A stretch of 64,000 nucleotides of DNA from the NCBI RefSeq assembly GCF_963576675.1, contig NC_088918.1, forward strand, positions 34,877,501-34,941,500, read 5' to 3'. Numbering within the stretch: the stretch's first letter is position 1; the number at the start of each line of letters is the position of its first letter. This document shows positions 1 through 12,304 of the stretch, one piece after another. The notes below the pieces were generated by a model. That model saw nothing but the letters and a program-made list of their open reading frames with translations, did not search any database and was not told where the DNA came from. The translations under genes were made by a program, and so were the position numbers. The DNA is from Euphorbia lathyris. Taxonomy: Eukaryota; Streptophyta; Magnoliopsida; Malpighiales; Euphorbiaceae.

Positions 1-3000
1 GGTATAATTGAGGATGTTTTAGTTAAAGTTGACAAATTTATCTTTCCTACTGATTTCGTTATTTTAGATTTTGCTTATGACATTAATTGTTCGCTAATCT
101 TTGGTAGACCGTTCATGAACACGGGACGTGCTCTAGTTGATGTATCGGAAGGGAAAGTAGTTTTACGAATAGGAGATGATAAGATTGAGTTTGATATGAA
201 CCAAGCGATGAAATATCCTATGGAAGATTTCGCTTGTATGAAACTTGATTTGATTGAAGAATGTGTCAATGACATTGTTCAAAAAGAAGAAATAATAGAA
301 CCTATAATGAGTGAGGAACTAGAAGATAAGGACCTAGAACCTTTGATTCAAGAAGATGGACCAGTTCCACCTTCGATTATAGTTCCACCTAAATTAGAAC
401 TTAAAGAATTACCAAGTCATTTGAGGTACGCTTTCTTAGGCGAAGGCGATTCTCTACCTATAATTATCTCTAACAAGTTAACACAGGTTCAAGAAGAGAA
501 ATTGAAAGAAGTTGTTAGAAATAGGATAGGAAGTATGGGTTGGCAAATTTCAGACTTAAAAGGTATTAATCCGAGTATTGTAATGCATAGAATTCACTTA
601 GAAGAAGATAAGCCACCTAAAGCGGATAGGCAAAGACGCCTAAATCCGAATATGAAAGAAGTAGTCAAAAATGAGATTACTAAACTTCTGGACAATGGAA
701 TCATCTACCCTATTTCGGATAGTGAATGGGTTAGTCCAATCCATTATGTACCTAAAAAGGGAGGCATAACAGTTGTAAGGAATGAAGAAGGTGAATTAAT
801 ACCTACACGAACCACCACTGGTTGGAGGGTTTGTATAGACTATAGGAACCTAAATAAAGCAACTAGGAAAGATCATTTTCCTCTACCTTTCATTGATCAA
901 ATGATCGAAAGGATAGTTGGTCATGCTTTCTACTGTTTTCTAGACGGTTACTCCGGATTCTTTCAAATATATATTTACCCGGATGACCAAGATAAAACGA
1001 CCTTCACATGTCCTTACGGAACATTTGCATATAGGAGAATGCCCTTTGGTCTATGTAACGCACCTGCAACATTTCAACGTTGTATGACTGCGATTTTTAA
1101 TGATTTCATTGAAGATATCATGGAAGTTTTTATGGATGATTTTTCAGTTTATGGAGATTCTTTTGATTCGTGCCTAAAAAACTTGGATAAAGTTTTGTCT
1201 AGGTGTGAAGAAACAAAATTGGTATTAAACTGGGAAAAATGTCATTTCATGGTTGACGAAGGAATTGTTTTAGGTCACAAAATATCTGAAAAAGGATTAT
1301 AAGTGGATAGATCAAAAACTTCAGTAATAGAAAAATTACCCCCTCCAACTACTGTTAAGGGAGTAAGATCATTTTTAGGACATGCTGGTTTTTACAGAAG
1401 ATTTATCAAGAATTTTTCTATAATTTCCAAACCACTCACTAATCTACTCATGAAAGATTCAACCTTTGATTTTAATGAAGATTGCGTTAAAGCTTTCGAA
1501 ACATTGAAAACAGCTTTAGTCAGTGCACCTATTATTGCTAAACCCGATTGGGATTTACCCTTTGAAATTATGTGTGATGCAAGTGATTTAGATGTCGGAT
1601 GTGTTTTAGGTCAAAGGAAGGATAAGAAACTTCATGTCATTTATTATGCAAGTCACACACTGTCCGGTGCACAATTAAACTACACCACAACTGAGAAAGA
1701 AATGTTAGCTGTAGTTTTTGCATGTGATAAGTTTAGGTCATACTTGTTAGGTTCGAAAGTTATTATTTATACTGATCATGCAGCATTAAGATATCTATTT
1801 GCTAAAAAGGATGCAAAACCACGTCTCATTAGATGGGTTTTATTGTTACAAGAATTTGATATAGAAATAAAAGACAAAAAGGGAGTAGAAAACCTTGTCG
1901 CCGATCATCTATCGAGACTTGAAGATGAAAACGGTCCTATAGGTGAAACTAACGGTATACGAGATGATTTCCCTGATGAACATCTCTATCAAATGAAAAG
2001 TGTCATGTCACCATGGTATGCGGATATTGCAAATTATCTTGCAGCAAATATTGCTCCGGAAGGATTAACTTTCCAACAAAAGAAGAAATTTTTCTTTGAC
2101 ATTAAACAGTATTTTTGGGAAGATCCTTTTTTGTTTAAGACTTGTGGTGACGGGATAATTAGGAGATGCGTTAGTGAAAATGAATATGAATTCATAATGT
2201 CGGAATATCATTCTAGCTCTTATGGAGGACATAATGGAGTTAGCAAGACAGTAGCTAGAATATTTGAATGTGGTTTCTTTTGGCCTACGATGTTTAAAGA
2301 CGTCCGTTCATTTATTACTCGTTGTGATAAGTGCCAAAGAACAGGAAATCTAGGAAGGAAAGATGAGATGCCCCTCACAACCATATTAGAAGTTGAAGTC
2401 TTCGATATGTGGGGAATAGATTTCATGGGACCTTTTCCCTCTTATTTTGGTAAAACTTACATATTAGTTGTCGTTGATTATGTTTCAAAGTGGGTTGAAG
2501 CAATTGCAACCCCGACGAACGATTCTAAAGTAGTCATTAATTTTCTTGACGATATATTTTATAGATTTGGTTGTCCTAGAGTCATCGTTAGTGATGGCGG
2601 TACCCATTTTATAAACAGAAGTTTTGAAACGCTTATGAAAAAATATGGAGTACGCCACCACGTGTCTACGCCATACCATCCTCAGTCAAATGGTCAGGCG
2701 GAGATATCAAATAGAGAACTCAAATGGATTCTAGAGAAAACAGTTTCATCTTCAAGAAAAGATTGGTCTTATAAACTAAATAATGCGTTATGGGCATACC
2801 GTACTGCATTCAAAACACCAATAGGAATGACTCCATACCGCTTAGTGTATGGGAAGGCATGTCATCTGCCAGTCGAATTAGAACATAAAGCCTATTGGGC
2901 TATTAGGGAACTTAACTTTGATTTACGACAAGCATGTAAGAAACGTTTGCTCGATTTAAATGAGTTAGATGAGTTACGCCATCTATCTTACGAAAATGCA

Positions 3001-3294
3001 AAGATTTATAAAGAAAAAATTAAAAAATGGCACGATGCCAAAATTAAAGTCAAACACTTTAATGTTGGGGATAAAGTGCTGTTATTTAATTCATGACTTC
3101 GTTTATTTCCAGGAAAACTTAAGTCCAGATGGATAGGACCGTATTTAGTCGTCAAAACATTCGATTATGGTTCTTTAGAACTGGAAGGTCCTAACGGGGT
3201 TCGTTTCAAAGTTAATGGTAATCGATGTAAAATCTATTACGAAAATATTTCACAAATAGGAATTGAGTTCGTAACAAGATTATCTGACGTATAA
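1..3294 (+). pseudogene. Athila-type pol polyprotein (protease end, RT, RNase H, integrase), two stops
   Basis: Frame 1 is open from base 1. It shows the end of the retropepsin domain (LIFGRPF near 95-115), an RT with FMDDF at 1129-1143, RNase H (about 1560-1910), an integrase HHCC zinc finger (H-H near 2210-2235, CDKC near 2325), and an integrase core with the three acidic residues in GIDFMGP, VSDGGT and NGQAEI (about 2415-2705). The integrase C-terminal region ends at TAA 3292-3294. TAA at 1300-1302 lies between RT and RNase H, and TGA at 3094-3096 lies in the integrase tail. The frame is unchanged across both, so these are simple nonsense changes. Its function was copying element RNA and inserting the cDNA. 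It is relatively well preserved. Confidence 0.92.
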
Positions 3295-3303
3295 ATCATT
3301 TCG

Positions 3304-3370
3304 TTTCTTTAGTTTTTTGTTCATTTTATTTTATTTTTATTTTATTTTTATTTTATTTTTATTTTTTTCT
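3304..3370 (+). repeat. T-rich (TTTTA)n low-complexity tract
   Basis: Imperfect TTTTATTTTTA repeats directly follow the pol stop. This is low-complexity sequence in the 3' region of the Athila element, with no coding sign. Confidence 0.8.
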
Positions 3371-3478
3371 TCAAAATGCCATTTTTATGATTAGATGACT
3401 TAATGTTATGATTTACATGCATAAAATGTGTTTACTTCATGATTTTAGATTTGATTTTAGGAAATTAGACCGAAATTG

Positions 3479-3690
3479 AAGTTTCGGGCAATTCTCTACC
3501 GAGAATTTGGAATTCTCAGCCGAGAATCCTCTTTTTCAGAGTTGTCCAAATAGGTTAGGTTTTTTTTCTGAACTTACCGAGAATAATTAATTCTCTACCG
3601 TGAATCAGAAAATGGGTTACGACGCCTGATTTCCGCAAGGAAATCAGCGTGTCGCGACCGAGAATTTGGAATTCTCGGCGGAGAGGCAGA
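3479..3690. repeat. Repeated palindromes of CCGAGAATT / AATTCTCGG type
   Basis: Three sites (about 3499-3530, 3577-3606 and 3655-3682) each carry a CGAGAAT arm and a matching ATTCTCGG arm separated by a few bases, so each can form a short hairpin. A fourth copy lies in the 3' LTR of the same element near 5742-5767. The two best copies share the spacer TTGG. Function unknown. Confidence 0.6.
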
Positions 3691-3967
3691 CGGCGAGGAG
3701 GATGAACCACAAGCTCAACCACAACCCCAAGCACCTCAAGAGGATGATCCGGTGGATTTGCGGAGGATTTTGAACCAAATCAATTCCAACAATCGTCAAA
3801 TGAACTTAAGAATTGATGATTTGGTAGAAAACAACATGGTGATGAATGACAACCTCAACCTTTTGCGACGTGAGCATAGGTCTACTCGGTCTCGGATGCT
3901 TTCATTTTTCCGACGCCGAAATATGGAGACTTCACCTACACCTCCGGATTCCCCACCTCATGCATAG
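3660..3967 (+). other. Relic of a 3' ORF downstream of pol (Athila 3' region)
   Basis: An open frame without an ATG runs to TAG 3965-3967. Its first part is rich in Gln, Pro, Glu and Asp. After GTG 3752 follows a charged, probably helical stretch with many Asn, Arg and Leu, then a Pro/Thr-rich tail. Athila and Calypso elements often carry an extra, poorly conserved ORF here, sometimes called env-like. No membrane segment is visible and the product is unknown. Confidence 0.35.
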
Positions 3968-4747
3968 GTTGTTTTCTTTATTTTTATTTTTATCTTGTTA
4001 AAATTTGGTACAATATTTATTTTTAATATGTTTAGTACACTTTTCAATTTTTACTTTTTGTTGAATGCTTTTAATTTGCTAATACTCTATCTTTATTTCG
4101 TATGCTTTATTTCGTTCTTAATTTTTCATGATATCTCGATTTTCGCACCAATGAGGACATGGTCCAATTTAAGTGTGGGAGGAGATATACATATATCATT
4201 TTTAGCACATATAACAAATGCAACGAATAATTTTTATGCAAATGCAACATATATTGCAACACATTTTATTTTTACACTATTTTTATAAACTTGTCATTTT
4301 TCATATATTTATAAATTAATCATAAGATAGTTTGATTATTTGTTTAGGTTATCATTATCGTTAGAAAAAAAATATTTCTATACGGGTAATATTTTTTTCA
4401 AATTTTTCACAAATCTCCGATACGATTTTAAGTAAAATTGTCTCGAGTGAATGAATTTTAGTTAAATAAATTCTCTATTTCAAATCTCTATTTTATATCA
4501 TGCAATTCATGATACAATAAATCTTATTTTAAATTTTCAATTAGGTTTATAGGCATTAAATTGAACTAACAATTTTTAGCTCGGTTTGATTTCGTCTTAC
4601 ATTAACACCAATTGAAGTTTTTAAGGAAACTTTAGCCATAATACATGTTGAATTTTAAGTCAATATAGGATGAATGTGCTATCTTTCTTTTTCCCAAGTT
4701 ACAATTTTATAATTCATATTAACTAATCAATTAGTTGAATTCTTAAC

Positions 4748-5020
4748 TTTTGGCCACGATTGAGACCAACCTTATCACAATCGAGGTATGAAAGGGAAGA
4801 AAATTAAGTACCGTTTACTTTTGGCCACGATTGCGACCACCCTTATCACAATCGAGGTATGGAAGGAACGTTAAAGCAAAAAATAAGCGTGTTTAAGTTT
4901 AAAGTAACGATTGCGTCCACCCATGGCATAGTCGGTACCTCTTAAGCGAACACTAAGCAATAACATACGTATAAAAGTTACGATCAAGACCACCCTTATC
5001 TCGGGCGTAACTAAGCAAAT
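4748..5020 (+). repeat. Four diverged tandem units (about 75-80 bp) in the Athila 3' region
   Basis: The motif 'cacgattg-gacca-cc-ttatc-cgg/gag' recurs at about 4753, 4833, 4908 and 4980. The first two units are nearly identical over about 45 bases (CCACGATTG ... CAATCGAGGTATG); the last two are diverged. The array sits between pol and the 3' LTR. Confidence 0.65.
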
Positions 5021-5367
5021 AAATTAATTCTAAGTACTTATTTAAATATACAATATATCTTACATATTAGTTTAGGTTTGGGAAAGGAAATTTTGTGCTT
5101 TGAAATGCCTTGAGACGAAAGACTCAATAACATGCGTGCTTATATCGTCCCGGATGCTTCAATTCAAAATTGAAAATACAAGACGAATGATATATCGTAT
5201 TTATACTAAGTTAGTTTGATGTTTTGCGTATAAATTTGTCATGCGAAGTAAGTCTTTTTGGCTTAACTAATTCAAAAGGTAATACAGAGATATATGTTTT
5301 ATTTTCAATAACGAGGTTAGTTAAAGAATACATTCAGTGAAATTTTGCTCGGGACTAGCAAAAGATT

Positions 5368-5380
5368 AAGTGTGGAGATT
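5368..5380 (+). other. Polypurine tract of the Athila element
   Basis: AAGTGTGGAGATT abuts the TGTTAAG start of the 3' LTR, the position of the plus-strand primer. A second tract of the same kind (TTAAGTGTGGGAGGAG, about 4168-4184) lies 1.2 kb upstream without an LTR behind it. Confidence 0.7.
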
Positions 5381-6873
5381 TGTTAAGCCCAAAATATACC
5401 TAAAATATCATCAATAATTACATCAATATTGCTATGAATTTATGCTGTTTATATCTGTTTAGAATACTTTTACTCTCGAATATGTTTCTTTCATTCAAGG
5501 TACATAAATATTTGGTAACATCCAAATAGGAGTGAAAAAGGATCAAAAATAGAAGAAAAACCCTACAAAAGGAGTCGAAGACGACGAAAATTAATAACGC
5601 CAAATCGAGGACGAGAACAAAAGCCAAAGACGCGGAAAAGTTCCATGCCGCGACCGCGGCCCCCCCAATTCTCGATCGCGACACGCGTTCTTTAGAAACT
5701 CCTTCCCTTCGTTCGAAGACCAGATTGATGCTCCCCCATTCTTGGCCGAGAATTAAATATTCTCGGTAAGAGCAAAAATCTGTAGAAGCCAAATTGCACA
5801 CTTTCGTTTTCGACGAAACGCGTTCGTTGGGGTGGATAAAGACGTCCTTTCACAACGGATACGATCCTTCACAACGGACACGACACTTCAATCAAGACTC
5901 TTCAACATCTATAAATAAAGAGTTGATGGAGAGTTGAAGATATGTAGAAGAAAGAGATTAGTATAGAATTTATGCAGAAATTCCGAGTCAAGTGATTCAG
6001 AATTTAGATTTCATTTCTGTTCAAAACAATATGATGTACACACATTGTTTATTCAATAATAACAAATTCAGTAACGTTTAGACATTGTTCCAATTTAGTT
6101 TTCATTTTGGTAGTAGACAGACCCCGTCTCTATTACGAAGATTCAACGAGAAGATTGAGTAGAGGATCCGTCCCTGAGCCTGACAAACTCTAACGAAACC
6201 CAAGGAAAGGATTGACAACCCGTTCACTTGCAAGTCGTCGAATGTTTCCATGCTCCATGTTCTCTGTAAACTTGTATCAATTTATATTTCATCTAATAAA
6301 GTCTGTTCTATTCGATAGATTTTTATGCAGCACTTTGGTAAAGGATCCGAAGTGGATTGATGCTGGTGTTTTCATTAAAACGTATTTAATTCAAAATCTT
6401 TACAAGGAAACTTTGTTGAACACTTAGACAAATTATTATCTCGGTAGAGTTTTAATTTGGTTAAGGAAGCAATCTAAACCAGTTAGGAGGATTGTTGCGT
6501 TCAAAGCCTAAAAATTAGAGGTTCCGTCATTTATTTCATCTTTATAATTCATACAAAGTTTAAAGTTGTTTTCTTTGCTTAATGCAAACAAATACATTTG
6601 TTTACTTTTCTAAAAAGTACTAAGTGTTCCTGTCTTGCAAATTCATTCTTAAATCAGAATATTTTCTAACATATTCATACTCTAATCTAATTCTTATTCT
6701 AACAGATTCAAAACCAAAACCGATTTAACGATTTCCTTACTATAAATCTTATAACTAAATTTAACCGATTCAAAATAAGTTTTTGTTAAAAAAAACGTTC
6801 CCTGTGGGATCGATATCTTTTATTACTACAAGCGTATACCGTGCACTTGCGGAAATCGCTCAACACTTACACA
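5381..6873 (+). repeat. 3' LTR of the Athila element
   Basis: It starts TGTTAAGCCC directly after the polypurine tract and ends near CTTACACA at 6866-6873; the exact last base (6871 or 6873) is uncertain. About 1.5 kb, normal for Athila. A TATA-like CTATAAATA lies at 5909-5917. There is no second copy in the window to fix the ends. Confidence 0.7.
5909..5917 (+). promoter_or_regulatory. TATA-like box in the Athila LTR
   Basis: CTATAAATA about 530 bp into the LTR, where the U3/R border of a 1.5 kb LTR is plausible. Consensus match only. Confidence 0.5.
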
Positions 6874-7827
6874 TCAGCAAACCCCCATCTAAAACTATCT
6901 TTTAATTTTCTCTATGCTTATTATATACATAATATATAGTATAGATTACAATCAAAAGTAAGTGTTAGTTAAGTAGTTTGGAACATACAATGGAGGTTTT
7001 CAATTTCTCTTTGACTAATCAATTTGTGTCATGTATCCAAATTATCAATCATTTAATTGAAGTTAGTGTTTGCAATGTGAATCCCTAAGGTCACTAAACA
7101 TGTTGAACTAATGCATTCAGGTTAGACATTTCTTAATTAGCTCATGACGGTCCTTCTACAAAATGTATTGTTACTTAACTCCATATGATCCTTTTACAAA
7201 ATGTATGTTAGCACCAGTAACAGCTTCTTTCAAGAATTCTAGATTAAAGCCAAAACCATGTCATGCTGGAGACATTTACTTTAAATTGTTCCAAATTCAA
7301 CAACTTATCTTCACAACTACAACAAAACAAAAATACAGGACATCACAACTAATCCTAATCTCTCCATTTAATAATTTGCAAAGCAGTAATGCTGATCTTA
7401 CTTTGAAGTTCTCAGATCTTAAGTTTTCTGTTTCACTCGCATACCATAGTTCATCACTATAGACAATTAGCATATGGGAATCATTTAGCATAGAAAAGAT
7501 AACCCACTTGAACCCCATAAACATGCCCTCCCTCTCATTCAATCCAGTTTCAATAAGCAACAAAAGCAATACCAATATGAGATTAGTAATGCCAAAACCA
7601 TATGTTCTGTCTAAGTTTAAATTTCTAGGAAATTAATGTTCATATCAATTGTTTTTGTTCAGTTGTATGATGTCAATAAAACTTTGTTCTGTTGCCTTTT
7701 AATTGTGAAGTATTTCTGTATTGATATATATATAGTTATTTTTGTTTTACCTGTTTAGAAAGAAGTCTAGCGATAAAATTTCTTAGTTGATTATTTTAGG
7801 TTGTTGATCAAGCAATTCATTTACAAT
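6874..7827. other. AT-rich spacer with no recognised gene
   Basis: The short open frames here show no family resemblance or codon bias. A possible splice acceptor (TTTTAG at 7795-7800) precedes the next relic. Confidence 0.5.
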
Positions 7828-9159
7828 ATGAATGATAGAGGAGAACATAACGAAGATTATCATCCCCCTCGAGAAAACATTGTTGGCACTGAAAGTATCA
7901 GTTCGCCAATAGTATCAAACCAAACCGTTGACGAAGTTACCAAAATGATTTTTGACTCATTAGAAGCAGCACAATATTTTTTTAGACAATATAGCAAACA
8001 AATGGGATTTAGCTTTCGAGTTCGTGATTCACAGTTAAATAAAAATGGTCTACCAAGAATGAAAAAATGGGTATGTGAAAAGGAATGAACAAAAAGAACA
8101 ATTGACATTAATGAGCCACAATCGAGTAAAAGAAGGAAGCGCATGGAGATTCGTCAAGAGTGTCCTGCTTCTTTTCATGTGAAGTTGGATAAGAAAATCG
8201 ATAAATGGGTGGTCAAAAGCTTTGTTCCTATGCATAACCATGAGTTAGCTCCACCTAAACATATTCATTTTTTGAAATCTCATAGAAGCATTGCTGATGG
8301 TGACATGGCACAAGCCAAAGCAATGCATGATGTTGGTGTTAAGACGAGTAAAATTATTGACTTTATGGCACATCAGAGTGGTGGTTTTCAAAATTTGGGA
8401 TATACCCCTAAATATATGTATAACAATATGAATGTTGAGAGGAGACTGGATATACAAGATGGTGATACATTCACAACATTGGGTTTTTTAGCTGCCAAGC
8501 AAGAAATGGACCCTTGATTTTTTTATAAGTACACAAGTAAGGAAAATGGACAATTGTGTAACTTATTTTGGTCAGATTCCATGTCTAGACTAGATTACTC
8601 TGTTTTTGGTGATGTGGTTGCATTTGATGCATGTTATAAACGAAACATTTATTGCACACCAGTAGTTACACTTATAGGTGTTAACAATCATTGTCAGTCA
8701 ATTGTTTTTGCATGTGCACTATTAGAGGATGAGCAAACATCTTCTTATAATTGGATGTTAAGTACATTTCTAGATTGCATGAGTGGGAAAAAACCTCTTT
8801 CTGTTGTTACTGATGGAGATTTGGCTATGTGTGCTGCTATTAGAGAGGTTTTTACTAATGTCAAACACAGACTGTGCATCTGGCATATTCAAAGGAATGC
8901 AACTAGTCAGGTAAAAAATCGTAATTTCAAGACTGATTTTAGAGATGTGATGTTAAATCCTATGGAGGTCTCTGAATTTGAAGAAAAATGGTCATCTTTG
9001 GTTTCAAAGTATGGCCTGCAAAATAATTCTTGGATTGTACTTATGTATGATGATCGTGAGTTATGGGTTGAGGCATATTTTAAGGGATTTTTCTTTGGAG
9101 GTACTAGAACCACATCTCTGGAAGTACAACAAGACTCTATTCAGAGTAGTCATTTCTAG
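7828..9159 (+). pseudogene. FAR1-related / MULE-type transposase, truncated
   Basis: ATG 7828 opens a frame with a FAR1-type DNA-binding domain (EAAQYFFRQYSKQMGF, about 7960-8010). After TGA 8086-8088 the same frame goes on (MHNHELAPPKH) to TGA 8515-8517. It then enters a MULE transposase core with FDACYKRN (first catalytic Asp, about 8620), TDGDLAM (second Asp, about 8812) and LCIWHIQRN. Homology breaks off at about 9115, just after GTRTTS, and the frame ends at TAG 9157-9159. The C-terminal SWIM zinc finger is absent. FRS transcription factors and mudrA transposases share this layout; with two in-frame stops and a truncated end it is a relic of either. It lies 1.8 kb from, and convergent with, the Ulp1-type gene. 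Confidence 0.85.
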
Positions 9160-10065
9160 AAGTACAACAAGTGAGACACAATTCCATTCGTTCATTATGT
9201 TGTACTGACACTTCTATTTAGTAGTATTTCTGTGTTGTCCTTCTAGGTATCGATTTTCTATAAAAACTTCATGAGTATCCTATAGAGATCCATTCAATCC
9301 AAATTATTTTTTTAATTTAAAAAGCATCATATGGTGCAACTTCATGAGTATTGAATAAACTACTCAACAATTCAATAACTTGAATGAAATATCTAAATTG
9401 GCATGGGTTCAGATTAATTAATCTGAAATTCTGGAGTTGTATTTTCAATGTTACCATATTTTATTTTACAGGTGTTGAACAGTTCTGAGATGGAAACAAC
9501 ATGCACTATATGGTACTAAAATCTGGAACGCAATGGTGATTTAGCCAAAATTTCATTTTATCTATTTTAGTTTGTGTTCTGAATAATTATGAAAGACAGT
9601 CACTGCGTTGATACATGTTTTTATCGTTTTGCAATTCAGTTAGGAGAGAGATTCGAGGTATAACAACGATATAGTCACCTCATTTTGTATAATGTTTTTT
9701 TATGCAATTAAATAGAGCTTTCTTCTTTTTTCTATATTTTCTTTTCATCTTTCTCAGATATCATTTGATAATAGGGCAGTCAAAACTTACCTGACCTTAC
9801 CATCGTCTCACCATATCCAATCATGTAACTATGGCAAATAACACATGATTTCAGGAAAATATAAAATCTTTGGTGAAAGGTATGTTTACAGACCATAAAC
9901 AAGAAACACAAGCAAATTTTTATATGATCCTATAGCTAAACCGCAAGTCACCATTGTTAACGTGAGATGAATGCCACTAGTTCTTTTGGTTCTCACACCG
10001 AAAATCACACCACTGTCAATTTAAACCCAAATTAGACCTCACAGCCGCAATATCAACTATCTACT
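9160..10065. other. Spacer, nothing recognised
   Basis: AT-rich sequence after the break in transposase homology. No convincing ORF, RNA gene or terminal repeat was seen. Confidence 0.4.
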
Positions 10066-10200
10066 CGATTTACAAAAGTCAAATTCCACAAATTTGATGG
10101 AACATATCCGGAGTGGTGGCTTTGTCGCTATGACCGATTCTTTCAGATTGATCTCACTCCACCAAGCTCTATCAGCAGCAACATTCAACTAATGGTGAAC
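10066..10200 (+). pseudogene. gypsy gag fragment
   Basis: The frame from about 10066 reads through KVKFHKFDGTYPEWWLCRY and continues with FFQID. This matches the 'F-F-G-P-W-E-FF' pattern that opens the retrotransposon gag domain of chromovirus-like elements. Only about 45 codons are recognisable, with no LTR or pol beside it. Confidence 0.5.
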
Positions 10201-10441
10201 CAATATTTTGTCAACCTTTTTTTGTTCTGGATCAAGAGAATCAATTTGTTTTATACTTTATACTACTAGTTTATTGCATGACATGTAGATATTAATTACT
10301 AAGCAAACAGTAATAATATAAAGGCGTAGGAAGATGCAACAGAAGCTTGATGCAAGCACTCCCTCATCACAATTGTGGGTATGAGAAATATGAATATTGC
10401 TAATAAAGTTCGAAGATATTAGCCATAACTTTAGGAATATA

Positions 10442-10613
10442 CTATACAAACGAGTTAATAAAAAATATCAAGCTGGGAAGATTCTCAAGTAACAATGTAC
10501 AAACTGCTCCAAGAGCAAAAACTGATATCATAGAAAATAATATCTTAGTAACATACAAGAAACTGATTCCTGATTCGGGAACTGTGTTTGCATGACGTGA
10601 GCTACCAGTACTC
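10442..10613 (-). other. Possible exon with a C-terminal membrane segment
   Basis: On the minus strand a good acceptor (TTTTGTTTCAG) at 10614-10615 is followed by an open 57-codon frame to TAG 10442-10444. It contains about 30 hydrophobic residues (FLYVTKILFSMISVFALGAV and on), like a tail anchor. It is not in phase with the last Ulp1-type exon upstream, so if real it belongs to another gene. No family recognised. Confidence 0.2.
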
Positions 10614-12104
10614 CGCTGAAACAAAAGCCAATAACATTAGTTTATGCCATAAAAATGGTTGAATCGCGCTATTAAACAAAAAAATGTAATGCTATAGACA
10701 ATAACCTTAATAGTTGAGATGTAATGCTATGGAAAAACTTTTATCAATGTTTCAAATTTCAGTCAAAATGAAATCTCGAAAGTTTAAAACTGAGTCATGT
10801 TCTCATGTTTATCTTTACCTTAGTTCAAAAGGCTTCATATGAAAGTTGACAAATTCATTGGCTACGTTTTTGTGAAGCAACCCAAAAATAATAGTTATTT
10901 TGGATAAGCTATAAAGTATTTAGGCAAAGACAATTTGCATAGTTGACATAACAATCAAATGATTGCAAGAAGCATACCGAAACTTCACATGCGAGAATTT
11001 TGGGTAACTTTTGGCCGTAGATCCTTCAATTCCTTTTGAACTTTTGATGTTGTACGTAGACCTTTCCTAACCCCGTGCATATAATTGTAATTAAAAGCTG
11101 CATATACAACTCCAGTGCGTTGTATATTCGAAGAATTTGATATAATCCAATATAAAATCTCACGCCGCATTTTATTAGATTCCTTATCTGCCTCCTACAT
11201 AATTAATTTAGAGTACTAATGTCACTAAACATCATAATTGACAATATATAAATATTGTGATGCGTTAGGATTTTAAGATAAAATAAAAAAATAGGGAAAA
11301 GTACAAAAATAAACCTTGTGGTTACACTCATTTTCGAACAACACCCATGTGGTTTAAAAGTTTGCAAAGTGGTGTCATGTACTTCATTCCGTTAGCAAAC
11401 ACATACAAAATTGACTAACGGTGTTAAAAGTCAAAGGGAAAAGAGTTAATTTGATCCTTATATTTATTTATTTTTATAAATTGACCTCCTTATAATCTAA
11501 TTATCACAAACCCCAAAATAAAAAATAAAAATCAAATATACCATCTTCTCCAACTCTTTTTAATTTCTTATTTTTTTCTTCTTTCTCTCTCCTCTCTCTT
11601 AATTTCTCTCTCTAAAATAAAGCTATCCCCATCAACACTTTCAATATATATATATATATTAATCTCCCCTTAAAAATATAGCTAACATAATTATAAATAA
11701 AGCATAGAAATAGAACCTTCAACAATACAACATTAAACAGCCATTAAAACTGTAAACCATACGAATTAGAACCAGTCTAAAATGAATTCTAATTTATTCC
11801 TTATTAAAATGGCAAGTAAATAGTTCAGCACCAGTGTCATTACAGACCCGTAAAATCTTCCTTAAGCTAGCAGAAAGAAAATACAAGCCCTGTGATTTAT
11901 ATCATCGTGGCAAGTTAATGAGAAAGATAGATTGTTTCTTGTACATTTCCGGAAGCGTAGCCGAGCTGGATCTGCAGCTCCAAGTAGAGACCGACCTGTC
12001 AAACTGCATCACAATAATCATCATTTTAAGAGTCAATATCACAATAATCATCATCTTCAGTCGACCAACAGCTCAGTCCAATGCTCCGATCCACAGTAAG
12101 CATA

Positions 12105-12262
12105 AGTCAGCACTTGCTTCCGACAGCATCAAGCTCGTGTTAACTGTCAAACATCTCAATACTAAACCAGACAAGGTCATTCTCATCATTAGCAACAACT
12201 AAAATCTAAATCAGCACTTGCTTCTGACAGCATTAAGCTCGTGTAAACTGTCAAAATTTTGA
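12105..12262 (+). repeat. Direct repeat inside the TIR element
   Basis: About 50 bases starting CAGCACTTGCTTC and ending GTCAAA occur at 12105-12155 and again at 12212-12262 with a few substitutions. Confidence 0.7.
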
Positions 12263-12265
12263 AGG

Positions 12266-12268
<3 letters not shown>

Positions 12269-12299
<31 letters not shown>
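12269..12299. repeat. (TA)n microsatellite
   Basis: About 15 uninterrupted AT units next to the right inverted repeat of the TIR element. Confidence 0.9.

Positions 12300-12304
<5 letters not shown>

Larger units (their letters stand above)
1..6873 (+). mobile_element. Athila-type Ty3/gypsy retrotransposon, 3' part
   Basis: The element enters the window inside its protease and runs through reverse transcriptase, RNase H and integrase (to 3294), a 2.1 kb non-pol 3' region and a 3' LTR (5381 to about 6873). The RT sequence, the lack of a chromodomain after integrase and the long 3' region before the LTR fit the Athila group of non-chromovirus gypsy elements. The 5' LTR and gag lie outside the window, so no target duplication can be checked. 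Two stops in pol show it is not autonomous. Confidence 0.85.

Noticed and set aside
4748..5020. Could the regularly spaced repeats be a CRISPR array?
   Set aside because: Plant nuclear context, too few and diverged units, spacers are similar to each other.
8978..9208. 76-codon ORF overlapping the transposase relic
   Set aside because: Out of frame with the conserved transposase reading; a shadow.
11834..12202. 122-codon ORF in the TIR element
   Set aside because: Low-complexity Ile runs, no family resemblance, made partly of an internal direct repeat.
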